64,000 bases of DNA from Phyto melanocephala (Eukaryota > Arthropoda > Insecta > Diptera > Rhinophoridae), in NCBI GenBank assembly GCA_941918925.1, contig OW799235.1, positions 46,193,701-46,257,700 of the forward strand, in the 5' to 3' direction. The notes under the pieces were generated by a model. The model saw only the letters and a program-made list of their open reading frames with translations. It searched no databases and was not told the origin of the DNA. Below, one piece after another: positions 1-11,171 of this stretch. Each line of letters begins with the position of its first letter. Within the stretch, counting starts at the first letter, position 1. A program made the translations under genes and the position numbers.

Positions 1-600
1 AAAAACATACATATAAAAAACATACCATTGTAAAATTATAAAGTGAGTTTACGTGTTTCTAAAAAAAATTACAAAAAAAATAAAAACAAAATATATTAAC
101 AATAAAAACAAAACAAAATTAAAAAAAATATTAAAAAAAAAATAATTAAAAATTTTAAAAAATTTAAAAAATATAAATAATATATAAAATAAAAAAAAAC
201 TTTTTTTGGCTCAGCTGGGATTTGATGCCACGTTTACTCTAACCAGCATATATGTATGTTGTTGTTGTAATTGTTAAAAAATTCGAGGTGGTCGTGGTTT
301 TTTGCTCATATCTCAGAAAGTTATAGGGCGATTGTGCTGAATTTCAATAGCGATTCATTCCCGGATATTTCCAAGAGATTGATGCCATATACAGATCTGA
401 GGAACATATAGTTGCTTCTAAAAGTTGATTTCAAATAACACACGGACAGACGAACAGACGGTGAGAGCTTAATCGACTCCTCTATTCATAAGCTTTCAGA
501 AAATTATACACTATGGGGTCTGAAATGAAAATTGTAGAAATTACAAACGGAATGACAAAGTTATATATAGCCTTGTGCACCACCCTTGTGAAGGGTATAA
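1..600 (+). repeat. Dispersed non-coding repeat, copy 1 (family B)
   Basis: An A-rich block is followed by a conserved 3' section (about 220-600) ending in GAAGGGTATAA. The same 3' section recurs at about 55,770-56,163 and 63,560-63,765, including the phrase GAAATTACAAACGGAATGAC. The better copy near 55.5 kb begins TATACCCTTCAC and ends GTGAAGGGTATA, so the family has short inverted ends. No coding capacity is visible. The left end is outside the window. A partial re-start of the internal A-rich part follows at 601-720. Confidence 0.7.
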
Positions 601-744
601 ATGTCCCATTGTAAAAGTATAAATTGAGTTTATATATGTATGTTAAAAAAAAATTAAAAAAATAATATATAAAAAAATAAAAAAAAAAATATAAATAATA
701 TATAAAATAAAAAATTTTTTTTTTTGGCGTGCTATAAAAGTATA

Positions 745-1010
745 CGAAATTGGTGGAGGATATCAAAAATTCAACACAACCGAAAAATATGTTCTGACTT
801 GTTTGTTTCAAGATATTTAAGGTTTTTCCCAAGGCATATTTATTCATCAGGTACTCTTGAATCGTCAGCTGATTATTTTTTTCAATACTAATTTTATATT
901 TCAGCTGCCAAAATGAATAAATAAAAAATTATTTTCTCTCTTTTCTAATTTATTTCAAATGTCAAACTTTATATGTAAAAAAATATAAACAAAAAAATTT
1001 GCCTTGGTTT
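745..1010. repeat. Relic of a dispersed repeat sharing sequence with the 2,223-3,247 element
   Basis: The stretch around 815-870 (CCCAAGGCATATTTAT, then AGGTACTC, then CAGCTGATTATTTTTT) matches the left arm of the inverted-repeat element at 2,435-2,490 and a third decayed copy at 42,598-42,650. It appears to be an old fragment of that family. Boundaries are approximate. Confidence 0.4.
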
Positions 1011-2000
1011 TGCCATTTAATAAATTAAAAATTATTCTTTATTGTGTAACATTTAAATTTGGAATTAGATTAATCTTAGTTAGGTTAGGTGCGATTTTGT
1101 ATGTATCTCAAACGATAATATTGCTTTTGTAGGTTTAATTGAATTATAACATTTTAACAATAACTTAATGACCAAACCAGAAATTAAACAATAGCATTAT
1201 GCAAAAACAAAAAATTTCCATAAAAACAACTACATATAGTTTTTCCATCCGCTATAGTCACCTAACTGCATAACTCATAATTATTTCAAATTCTATGGTA
1301 AGGTTTTTCTTTAATTTTTTTTTTAATTTAAGATTTGCTCCATTTAAGGGTTGCTCCATACATCTTGTCGTAACTTTGGAACAACGTACTCGATTTTGTT
1401 ATGCAATTCGTCTTGCCATTGCGCATACATAAAAAAATTAAAAATTTTAGCCCTATAATAATTTATAGACACTTTTGTTACTATTTGTAGATATAATATG
1501 CCTCTAGATATATTCGTAAAAACGTGTAACTAATCGGTATAGTTATGGGCAACAATTTTTTTTTTTAAGAAATTAAATTCCTACACGAAAATCGATTTTT
1601 TCAGCTTCTAGACAATCGATTGAGTCAATATGGGTATAAAATTAAAGGAATTGATTAATACACTATAAAAATTTTAAATCGATGATGACCGCCACAAAAA
1701 ATATCCGTCAAAAAATTTATATCTCTGTCAAATTTAATTCCTTCAACCCCTCAATATTGGTATAAAATAAAAGCAGTAGAACAGAAAAACACGGTTAACT
1801 ATGAAAAGTAAAAATCCAAGATGGCATCATAAATAAAATGGCTTCTTAATATTATAGGTGAATATAGTAATAATAATATTGGTATCAAATGAAATGGCTT
1901 GACATGTAGAATAAAGTAATTTTTTAATAAGTGTAATAACCATGGCGTTTTACAATATACTTTTATCCCAACATTTTATAATTTTACGTCTAGACGAGCC
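1011..2000. other. AT-rich sequence, no gene recognised
   Basis: I see no reading frame, terminal repeat or RNA gene I can support here. Several short ATCGATTTT-type motifs occur around 1,590-1,690, but nothing identifies an element. Confidence 0.5.
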
Positions 2001-2222
2001 ATCGATTTGTTAAGACTAGAACAAAACTTCGGCAAAGCAACTGTCAAAAGATTGTTCTTTAATATGGAGAAAACGTATAAAGTAATCTTAAGTAAACTAT
2101 TTAACCATTGTTTAAGCAATGGGTACTTCGCACTCGTTTTTTTATTGGCTAATGTAATTCCAATCCACAAATCTGGAAAGGATCCTAAATTACCCTCCAG
2201 CTATAGACCAATTAGTTTCTAA

Positions 2223-3247
2223 AGGCCATTATTACAACTTGCCGAAAAAGTTAATGTTAATAAAAGGTAACTTTTGTTAACGTGAGCAATAAACTGACCA
2301 TTAAGTATTTTTCGTTATTACAACCTGCCTGTAAAATAAATTGTATTTTTTTAAATATGGCAGCACCAAAACAAATGCTGAACAAATTAATTAGTTCTTT
2401 AAAAACAAAGTGGCAACGACAAGCAAATAGTAAACAATTCCCAAGGTATATTTATAGCAGGTAGTCTCGGAGAGGCAGCTGATTATTATTTTATTTGCTT
2501 ATTTTGTGATACGAATTATGTTTTTTTCAACACAAGTTAAATCCCTGGCTTAAAAGTAAACAAGTTTTTTTAATCAAAATGAAAAGTGATAAATTTAAAA
2601 AGAAAATCAAAGTGATTTATAATAAATAACAATTTTGGATAGACTTAAATACATAATTAGAAAAAAATACTAATTTAAAGGAAAAAAATGAGAAAGTGTA
2701 GTGTATGACAAAAAAAAAAAAAAAAAATATGGAAATGGAACTTTTTTTCTGTTCCACAAGGTGTTTTTATGTTTGATGTTCATATAAATATTAAATACAA
2801 AACATATTTTCTTACAAAATTAACACACAACACAAATTTTTATTACGAACTTTAAAAGTAAGTTCATTAAATGATACCAAACAAAATGAATCTATTTTCG
2901 TTTAATGGCGTTGTTTCTTGTTTGTTTTTCATTTGTCTTTTATCAACCCTTTGCTGTTTGACAGTTCTTATCACATAACAACAATAAAAAGGCCTGTTGT
3001 TTGTTTTACTGTACAATTGTTGTAATCTCGCGGTTACCTGCTATAAATGTACCTTGACAATTTCCTAATATGGTAGAAAATATGGTAACTTTTAATTATA
3101 AACCTCACGTTAAAAGTTCAAGGTAGAGTGATCTTCCCTTTAACTTGTCGGACACTTTTAGGTTAAAGTGAAGTTGTAATAACGAAAAACTAGTTATCTG
3201 TCCGATAACATCCTAACTTTAGTTATCGGTAAGTTATAATAATGTCC
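2223..3247. mobile_element. Foldback-like DNA element with long inverted arms
   Basis: The left end GGCCATTATTACAACTT and the right end, read inverted, GGACATTATTATAACTT match. The arms stay similar for roughly 240 bp (2,223-2,470 versus 3,000-3,247). The flanks are CTAA at 2,219-2,222 and CTAA at 3,248-3,251, a likely 4-bp target duplication. It interrupts the reverse transcriptase of the surrounding LINE. The centre is AT-rich with no transposase. A 220-bp relative with the same terminus lies at 56,616-56,835. Superfamily not assigned. Confidence 0.75.
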
Positions 3248-3990
3248 CTAAGCCTTGATCTATGATATTATTGCAAAAATATCATAATTCAAGAACAATT
3301 TGGCTTTCGAAAAGAGCACTTCACTGTACATCAATTTAAAAGAGTTGTAAACTTTATTGAATGCAATAAAAGTAATCCAAAATTACTGGAGTCGTTTTTC
3401 TTGATATCAAAAAAGCTTTTGACTCAATCTGGCGTGATGGACTACTGTAATAATTAAAGACGTTGCATTTTCCAAATTATTTACAAAAACTTATTAAAAG
3501 CTTTTAAGATAATCGTGCGTTTGTTGTATCTGTAAATAACAAATTTTCTATTGAAAGGCAAATACCTGCGGGCTTGCCGCAAGGATCAGTATTATCCCCT
3601 ACACTATACTCGATATATACATCTGATGTTACTCGAAGAAGAGACCATGATGCAGCTTTTTACGCGGATGACAGCGCCTTTATTTGTTGCGGTAAAGTGT
3701 CAAATACGATAATTAGGAGAATGGAATATAATCTTAAATTAATTCGTAAATATTATCACAAATGTACAATAAAAGTCAATGACGATAAAACTCAAGCAAT
3801 TATATTTTCATTCAAGAAATCGAGAAAACGCTCTTCTACTAGATATTTATCATCTAGGGGAACAATTATTTCATTGAGGGACGAAATTAAATATTTAAGA
3901 GTTATCCTTGACAAAAAGCTTTTTTTTAAACAGCACGTTAATTACATTTGTGAGAAGGCAATTAAGTGTAGCCGTGCCTTATACCCCTTA

Positions 3991-4308
3991 AGGCCATGAC
4001 TGACTATCAGATTTAGTCGTTCGATATGCCAAAAATTGTATGTGTGTTCAGAAAGTGTGATAGTCTGGACAAAAAATTCATATGTGCGACAGATTTTTTG
4101 ACAAGAGTGTCCGATTTGATAATCTTTTGGAAATTTTCATAAAATAGTAGTTTCTGTGCGATCAGTTTGCCTTTTTAGTTTTGCATCTTTTTTGTATGAC
4201 AGGCATCCAATCACACATTTTGTTGCGATTTTCTCATGTAGGACAGAATTCCATCAGATTTTTATTTGACATAATCGCTCGACTTTGTAGGATAGTCAGT
4301 CATGGCCT
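3991..4308. mobile_element. PIF/Harbinger-type MITE, copy 1
   Basis: An 18-bp perfect terminal inverted repeat (AGGCCATGACTGACTATC) bounds 318 bp of non-coding DNA. Both flanks are TTA (3,988-3,990 and 4,309-4,311). A 3-bp TWA duplication is the usual mark of PIF/Harbinger transposons. Removing the element and one TTA restores the reading frame of the interrupted LINE reverse transcriptase, which confirms the boundaries. A second copy is at 8,954-9,266. Confidence 0.9.
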
Positions 4309-4629
4309 TTAATTAGCCAAATATCTAAACTTAATATAAAGAACAATGTACTTATTTACAAAATGTGTATTCGACCGATTATGACCTATGGTTGTCAAAT
4401 CTTGTCCCAAAAGGCTGCTAAAACGCATACAAAAAAATTGCAAATCATACAAAATAAAAACTTGAAAATAGTACAAAATCTACCTTTTAGATATTCAACT
4501 TATCTTCTACATAGAAACTTTAACTTTAAAATGTTTATTTCATTGATAAGGGAGCTGACGCTGTCATTTAATGAAAAATGCAGAAGGTCAAATTTTGAAA
4601 TAATAAGAACTTTGCTGAATAACCACTGA

Positions 4630-4905
4630 GGGTCTTTTGTTTAAACTTAGTTTTCGCTGAGCTCTTGCGCAAGGGAAACACATCTCGCTCGTAAGTTGAC
4701 AATTTCTGAAGATATTGTTACAGATTTATTTTTAAATAGCTTAATTTACATTATAATTTATTTTAGTTGTAGTAGTTTAAGTTACTGTAGTTTATTTGTA
4801 TTAGTTTATTTAGCTGGTTGTTCGAACATGATGTTTGTTATTATGTGTAGCATACTTTTAGGCACTTCTATTATTTCTGCATATTACTTAACGTCTTAAT
4901 TTAAA
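4630..4905 (+). other. Probable 3' untranslated part of the Jockey-type LINE
   Basis: The stretch directly follows the RT stop codon and has no coding content. No poly-A or simple-repeat tail is obvious before the LTR-like segment starts at 4,906. Confidence 0.35.
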
Positions 4906-5238
4906 TGTAACGGTTTTCGAATGTACTAGAATGTACATACGAGAACTTTGTCGATTGTTACTGAACACCACTTTGTTACTATAAATAGCCGAACAACACA
5001 GCTAACATGATCAGTAATACAATAGAGCTTGTAAAGTGTGTATCAAAGTGAGTTTGATAATAAAAGTGTATAACCATAAGTGTAATAAGTAACGTGATAT
5101 AAAAACAATATCTGAGTGTATTTAAATAAAGTGCACTTAATTTTATAACTAATTTCAACTGTTTTTTATTGCAATAAAATAACTTAAGGGATATTTAAAG
5201 GAAGTAAACCAACGTTTATAAAAGGTATAAACGTAACA
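4906..5238 (+). repeat. Candidate solo LTR
   Basis: The 333-bp segment starts TGTAACGG and ends CGTAACA, the TG...CA form of LTRs. It contains a TATAAATAG motif at about 4,981-4,989 and an AATAAA near 5,127. No matching second LTR or internal region was found, and no clear target duplication is visible, so this is tentative. Confidence 0.4.
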
Positions 5239-5399
5239 ATATTAACAACCTGCTCGTCGTTTCGACGAGCGGTTAGTGTTTAAGTACATTTCATACAAAT
5301 TTTTTATACACTCTCTGTATATTTTCTTACAAATTTTTGCTTCTTCTGTACAGTTTTTGTCATTGGTGTCTTTTGTAATTATTGTTATGGCTTCGAGAT

Positions 5400-6640
5400 G
5401 ATTCTTGTCTGAGGAATCGATTCTGCTTGTTTTATTGGAAAAGGAAGATGTCAACGCGTTGGAGGATTTATCTGATAGCGATACAGAAACCAATGTGGAG
5501 TTTGATGTTGTAGAAACCGATAATCCAGATGAACTTTCCGATCGTGAAGACACGCATGTTCAGCTGGATAATGTGGAAATGCCATAAGCATCTCTTGTTC
5601 AATCGCAAGAAAGTTCAGTGATTAATACAGGTACTTTTGCATTCTCTAAAAGCAATATCCTTAGTAGCTCCACCCCACGTTTGGGCAACTAGCAAAGGCC
5701 ATACCTCAAATAGAACAGCTGCAAAAAATATTGTTTATCTTGAAGAGGACCCGTTCGTGCCATCAGGGATATCATAGATTCCCTAGTTTTATCTGAAAAT
5801 TTCTTTACTGATCAGATATTCGACGATCCTTTTACAGCAATAAGATACATTTGGAAATTGCTCATAGCTCAATGCTGCCAAAATTATATTTCTAGAACAA
5901 ATGTTACGATTGATGAGCAGTTATTGGCATTCTGAGGAAGATGTAAATTTCAGATGTATGTTCGAAATAAGCCAGCAAAATACGGCGTCAAGTTGGAAAT
6001 GATGTGCGACAGTGGCACAAGATATATGGTCGATTGTATATCATATCTTGGTAAAGGAACTAACACTAAAGGTTTACCTTTAGAAGAATATTTCGTCAAG
6101 AAGCTGACTCGCAGATTCACGGTTCTAACAGAAATGTTACAATGGATAACAGCCTTATAAATTGACGATTGTAGGACCATTGCGAGCGAATAAAAGGGAA
6201 ATCCCTGAGGAGGTGAGGAACAATCGGTCAAGAAATGTTAATACATCAATGTTCTGTTATGATGGTGCGCTTACGTTTCTTTCGTATAAACCTAAACCAT
6301 CAAAAATGGTTTACCTGTTATCGTCTTGTGATGAAGAGGGTTCAGTCAATCTCGAAACAAAGAAGCCGCATATGATCGAGTTCTATAATAGTACATAAGG
6401 TGGTGTAGACAAGTTTTACCAAATGTGCTCAACAATGTCATGCAGCAGAAAAACTAATCGATGGCCAATGTGTGTTTTTTTTGCGGCATGGTAAATATAT
6501 CATGTATCAACAGCTACATAATATATTGTCACATTGCTTTTATACTGGGCCAAAATTTAATGATGCGGCGAGATTCATGAATAAGCTACATTCGTGTGGC
6601 AACGCCAAATGAAGAAAGAAACAGACATATGTTTTTGAAA
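5400..6640 (+). pseudogene. piggyBac-type transposase, decayed
   Basis: Fragments in shifting frames match piggyBac-like transposases. These include an acidic N-terminus (5,405-5,587, rich in D/E), a central block with YVRNKPAKYGVK, MMCDSGTRYM and YLGKGTNTKGLPLEEYFVK (5,954-6,125), and a later block with RANKREIPEE, TSMFCYDGALT, YKPKPSKMVYLLSSC and MIEFYNST (6,180-6,398), then GGVDK and the conserved SRKTNRWPMCVF (to about 6,480). The join near 6,150-6,165 lacks the part with the catalytic DNW motif, so tens of residues are deleted. Many stops and shifts make it inactive. The enzyme family cuts and pastes at TTAA sites; a TTAA lies at 5,242-5,245, but I found no matching right terminus. Confidence 0.85.
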
Positions 6641-6659
6641 AGCCAAATATTTACATAGG

Positions 6660-7480
6660 TATTTGTTTATTTTTTTTTTTTTTTGATTTGGCAAAGATAT
6701 TAGAAAAAATAAAAATTAATAGGTAAGATGGAGAGGTTGGAAGCTGATGGCGCGAACTGGAAGAGAATTGGGGGAGACTTACAAAAAGGTAGCCATTGCT
6801 GGATTATTGCTGGGTTGGTCTTGAAAAGAAGGAGTTGTGATAAAAGTTTTGATTGTGTAAAAAGAAAATTTTTATTTAGAAACAAAAAAAAGACAATAAG
6901 TTCAACGAGAACATAAATAGAGATATTTGCAAAATTAAATAAGAAAACGTTTAAATAATAATATAAAAAAATACATATAAAAACCTACATACATAAATAT
7001 ATAAAATTGAAGTAAACAATTTAATAATTTGATTTAAATAAACATAAAGCCAAATTAAAAGTACAACGCATAAAATATTAAAGATATATTAAAGAAAAAG
7101 CAAAAAGAGAATTAAAAAAAATAAAATAATACAGCAAAGGCAATCAACATCATCTACTGTTCACTGGGGAATATCCGTCATCAACATATCCACGGTCCTC
7201 ATTAGTTTAGTCAGCCGTTTCCAACCATCACAAGTCTTGAGCCAGAAGTCTTCTCCAAGCTGTATCAAATTTGGGTCCATTATTGGTTTTCCACCATCGC
7301 TACATCACCAGAGGTTCTCTATCGGCCAACGTGACTGGTACAGGTATTTTGACTTGGAAAAGAAACGGACGAGACAAGAACAGAATTTATGGATATATAT
7401 ATTTATATAGTTTGTTTTATGAAATAAATATTAGGGAAAACTTACGTTTTTTATTGTCAATCCCTTCTGCAAGTTTTTAA
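6660..7480. other. Unrecognised sequence
   Basis: A purine-rich stretch (6,725-6,915) and a more GC-balanced block (7,140-7,380) are present. Neither gives a reading frame I recognise. The second block could be an LTR-retrotransposon remnant continuing into the primer-site region at 8,008. Confidence 0.3.
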
Positions 7481-7489
7481 AGAGGGTGC

Positions 7490-8600
7490 GCGTAGTTTTT
7501 ATTTAATATGGTTCTATAAATAAAAGGTAAGCATAATGGGACGATGATGAAATCTTGACGAAGGAGAAGTCAGGGATCCCCAAACTTTTGAACACAGGGG
7601 ATCATGGTGAAGTCCACATGGATTTCGGAGGGTGGGTAAAATGAGTTGCCATAACATCAGCCAACCCCCAGAAGGTGTGTAGAAGAATGCCGCAGTAAAT
7701 AGACGGTGTACGCGGTGGTGCAGTCAATCTCCATAGTTTTTGATTTTTTTTTGTTCAGTTCATTTTCGGGTCCTTTTCCTTTTTCTTCTTCTACTTTAAA
7801 TTTTTGTTTTTACTCAATCATAGCTGGTATGAATTTTATTTTTGTCAGCATGTGTCATTGCCAGAACGCCGGCAAGAACCACCCCAAGACGGCGAGGCCT
7901 AGCCGGAGCAAAATGCCAGCGTGCCAGCACCGCCGCAAATCTGGCCAAACTATTCATATGGGTTTACCTCGGCAACCAAACCGCACACTTGCACAGTACA
8001 ATAAAAATGGCGCACAACGTGGGGCACGAAATGGAGAGTTTTAACGTTTTGTTTTTTTTCTGCCAGTTGCTTTATCTACAGCTAGTGTAAGTCCCGGTGA
8101 GTTTGTCTAAGAGTCCTCAACGCGTAGCGACATTAGTCTGTGGTACTCAATCTGAAAAGAAACATTTTTTTTTAGTTTTGATTTCAATTACAATAGTTCA
8201 GTTCACGGCATATGCATCTTATCTTATTTTGTAAGTCCCGGAAGTTAGGGCGTTGTAGTCTCTTTCGCGTTGCGACATTTTAAGGTGGGGTTGTATATGT
8301 CGATGAACTCGTTAAGTTTTCGCAAAATGTTTTTCTGGTAGTCTGACTAGTTTGATCAGCAGGACTGTAGTTTCAGCGCTACACAGTTTAAACTTTTTGT
8401 TTTTAAATTGTATATCCATTCTAAATCCATAGTTTTTGTTGTGCTTTGAGCATTTTTTGGTCAGTAACTTGTCCTGAACTTGAATTGGCTTCAGCGTCAG
8501 AGGTTTAGTTGCGTTACAGTCAAAAGTTGCGTATAGTCAACAATAAAAAAAACCAATTGCTATTAAAACCACACACCCTGCTGCACCATCTATTTGTGAA
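7490..8600 (+). mobile_element. Remnant of an LTR retrotransposon (LTR end plus leader)
   Basis: A primer-binding-site match at 8,008-8,025 places an LTR end just upstream (CAGTACA at about 7,994-8,000) and an untranslated leader downstream. The leader carries two similar copies of a segment beginning TAAGTCCCGG (about 8,090-8,130 and 8,230-8,282). The GC-rich part 7,855-8,030 differs in composition from its surroundings. No gag or pol follows, so the element is truncated. Family unknown; tRNA-Lys priming is known for Ulysses/Osvaldo- and gypsy-type elements. Confidence 0.45.
8008..8025 (+). promoter_or_regulatory. Primer binding site, tRNA-Lys type
   Basis: TGGCGCACAACGTGGGGC differs at one base from the retroviral tRNA-Lys1,2 primer site as I remember it (C to A at position 7). 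It marks where reverse transcription of the retroelement would start. Confidence 0.6.
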
Positions 8601-8681
8601 ATCTGTAAATAGAGAAAGAATAAGTATTAGGTTTTTTTCTACACATTTTGGTTATCTGTAGGCATATAAGGTGGAGTTACA

Positions 8682-8699
8682 TACATACATACATACATC
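8682..8699. repeat. Tetranucleotide run (ATAC)n
   Basis: A short CATACATACATACATAC microsatellite lies inside the left arm of the outer element. It is absent from the right arm, so it expanded after insertion. Confidence 0.7.
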
Positions 8700-8953
8700 C
8701 GTTCATGCGTTGTTGGGTTTGATACTTTTTCACCTTTTAATACGTTTCTAAACTCAAGTTACATACAATGCGTTTTTTGCATAAACTCTTATGTTTAAAT
8801 CAGCTGTTGTGTTTATATTTTTATTAACTAAAAACAATTTTGCCAAAATGGAAAGTAAAATTGACAGTTTAAGGGAATTTATGGAATTCATTTAGTTTAT
8901 GTACATGATATTTTGTACTACAAAAATTTCAAAAATAACACAAGCATCAATAA

Positions 8954-9266
8954 AGGCTATGACTGACAATCAGATTTAGTCGTTCGATATGTCAAAAATT
9001 GTATGTGTGTTAAGAAAGTGTGATAATGTGGACACAAAGTGCACATGTGTGACAGATTTTTTAACAAGTGTGTCCGATTTGATAATCTTTTGAAAATTTT
9101 CATAAAATAATAGTTTCTGTGCGATCAGAGTTGCTTTTTCTAAGCAAGTATGACAGTGTGGCATCCAATAACACATTTTGTTGCGATTTTTTCATGTAGG
9201 GCAGAAAACTATCAGATTTTTATTTGACATAATCGCACGACTTTGTAGGATAGTCAGTCATGGCCT
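8954..9266. mobile_element. PIF/Harbinger-type MITE, copy 2
   Basis: This 313-bp copy is closely similar to 3,991-4,308 throughout, with termini AGGCTATGACTGAC and, inverted, AGGCCATGACTGAC. TAA flanks at 8,951-8,953 and 9,267-9,269 give the TWA 3-bp duplication. Its last T and the TAA duplication together made the TTAA into which a piggyBac later inserted. Confidence 0.88.
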
Positions 9267-9269
9267 TAA

Positions 9270-11171
9270 CCCTCTACTGCATGAGCATCGATTTTTTAAT
9301 GAAAAAAATTTTTAGACCACAAATTAGTGTTTATTTAGGATGTATTTATATATTTTAGAAAGAAAAAATGTTTATAATTGGATATTTTACGAGAAAAAAA
9401 AATAAGCCATATATGGCTTTGTATGCATTCAATGCTATTTTCTAATTGCCATATATGGCTTTCTATCAGTGTGAAAAAGTTTCTCTTATCATTGTAGCAC
9501 AAAAATTCTTCACATTTCTCACAATAAGTATAGGAACGGACGGACAATTATTTTGACAAAGTTGTCTCGTTTTCATCCATTTGAGAAAATGACCTATACC
9601 GTCAGCTCTAACGGAATTCAATGGAAAGTCTTGCATCTTCCTTTTTTGCTGCTGCTGGGAGTACAGTATTTGCTTGTCGTTGGTGTTGAAGGGTTAGATG
9701 GTGTGGTCGTTGGCCGTCCACGTTTTTTGGCCTTCCCAGCCTTGCAAAAATGCTCATGTATTCATTCATGCGGCATGTATTCTCCTGACTTTTTACGCCA
9801 CAAAATCTAGGAATTTACAACGCACATATCAACCATATGGAAAAAAAAAATTTTATACCATTTCTTCGTACGTAGTTGAATCCTATAAAGACCAAGTAAC
9901 GAATCGAGTAAATCGACTCCACCCATGTAGTTATTATAGATGCCAACAGCCTTTGGTGATTCAATTTGAATATACTTTTTCGCCTTCTTACTAAAACGAG
10001 TCATTGTCGAAACAGGTTGACTTCCAACATAAGTTGAAAGTAAATTAACCACTTTATTGTCAAACCAAGAGACAATGCTAAGACTGACTCCTTCAATTTC
10101 AGTCACTTTTTCTACAATACTACCGCGACCCAGTTTTTTCATTTCCTTTTCAGATGGGAGCTTGCAGTTAGGGATTCGATTAATTCTTACTGTGCCCAAA
10201 GACAATAAACCAATCTTCATTAGATGGACTTGAAGTTTAGGGCTGTTGAACCAATTGTCAAAAAATATTTTATAATTTTGGCCCTTTGGTACTGTTGCTG
10301 CAAGTCGTGTAACAACATTTTCGCTTACTCCCATATTAGGTGCTCCCTCCAGATATGTGTCTTTTTGGGCACCAGCAAATATATAGAAGTCGTAACTGAA
10401 TCCTGAAACTCCACTCAAAACAAGATCAAATCGTCATTGAAAAAAAAATTAAAGAACTCTGCTGGTGTGTCCAGTTCCTCAATAATATCTGGGAGATTCA
10501 AAATGACAAATGACAAATGGCAAATGACTTTCTTTCCAAATTGGGGCTCTTGGTTTTTCAGGTTGTTTTTTCTTTGAAGTAGTAGGTTTCTCACAATGGT
10601 CTTCAAATCGCTCTCATCAGTTTCAGGTACAAAAATGTTGTCCTGATCCGAAAGTGGGACTCTTACTTCTTCTTCATCGGTATCGGATATATTTTCATCA
10701 TCGCTTTGAAGTCCATCAGCTATTTCATTAGTATATTTCAAATTACCATAAAATGATTGTACATTAATTTTTAGGATAACTGCATGGAAGGCCATATATG
10801 GCTTCGTCAATTTTAGCAAAAAAAAGTATTTATAATGCTTACTTTTCATCAATATTATTGTTTTATTTATAAATGTAATGAACTTTTTACATAAAAAAAA
10901 ATTTTTTCGAAAGAAATACCTTTCTTTTATATTAAAAATTGATGGCAAACTTCTGTAAAACTCACTTCTATTAGAACAACTGAGATGCTCGCACAAAAAT
11001 TTAAAAAACAAGAAGCAAATATTGTTTTTAAATAACTACACTTTGAATTTCAGAAGAAAGCAACATAGAAAGAATGATAGATAGGACAAACATTTGCAAA
11101 AGTACCGTTACCGTATAGAGAATTCACAATAAAAGTAAAAAGCCATATTTGGCGTTGTATGCGGTATAGGG
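9270..11171 (-). mobile_element. piggyBac element, internally deleted, with intact ends
   Basis: The left end CCCTCTACTGCATGA and inverted right end CCCTATACCGCATAC face TTAA on both sides (9,266-9,269 and 11,172-11,175), the piggyBac signature. The 1,902-bp element carries a broken transposase on the minus strand. Four copies of a palindrome GCCATATATGGC (one varied) sit at 9,406, 9,448, 10,791 and 11,142, three of them near the ends, as candidate subterminal protein-binding sites. Confidence 0.9.
9807..11011 (-). pseudogene. piggyBac transposase with a central deletion
   Basis: The upstream frame (11,011-10,415) has the acidic N-terminus, with SDTDEEE and PETDESD. The downstream frame (10,418-9,807) begins in the middle of the catalytic domain (SGFSYDFYIF) and carries the family's DNWFNSPKL, then YNNYMGGVDLLDSLLGLY and KKWY..FFH. 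Between them the segment with the first catalytic aspartate is missing, with the two frames overlapping by 4 bases at the join (about 10,415). The C-terminal cysteine-rich region is not recognisable. The enzyme would be inactive, but the ends could in principle be mobilised by a full-length relative. Confidence 0.85.

Larger units (their letters stand above)
2007..4629 (+). pseudogene. Jockey-type LINE reverse transcriptase, split by two insertions
   Basis: Three colinear pieces of one non-LTR reverse transcriptase are visible. Piece 1 (2,007-2,218) has the entry motif IPIHKSGKDP and SYRPISF. Piece 2 (about 3,253-3,990) has EQFGFRKEH, PQGSVLSPTLYSIYTSD and the catalytic FYADDSAF. Piece 3 (4,309-4,629) has PIMTYGCQI and ends at a TGA at 4,627-4,629. 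Pieces 1 and 2 are separated by a terminal-inverted-repeat element with some coding sequence lost and a frame change; pieces 2 and 3 are separated by a 318-bp MITE. RT of this type copies the LINE RNA at a nicked chromosomal site by target-primed reverse transcription. The upstream endonuclease is absent, so this is a 5'-truncated, dead copy. Clade assignment (Jockey/CR1-like) is by motif style and is less certain than the RT call. Confidence 0.85.

Noticed and set aside
4906..5238. Promoter of a host gene (TATAAATAG motif)
   Set aside because: The TG...CA ends and the poly-A signal fit an LTR better, and no host gene follows.
5242..5245. TTAA as the left end of the first piggyBac
   Set aside because: No piggyBac-like terminal sequence follows and no matching right end was found, so I did not call element boundaries.
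5242..5553. Minus-strand serine-rich reading frame of 103 codons
   Set aside because: It is the antisense of the acidic N-terminal part of the decayed piggyBac transposase; the plus-strand reading explains it.
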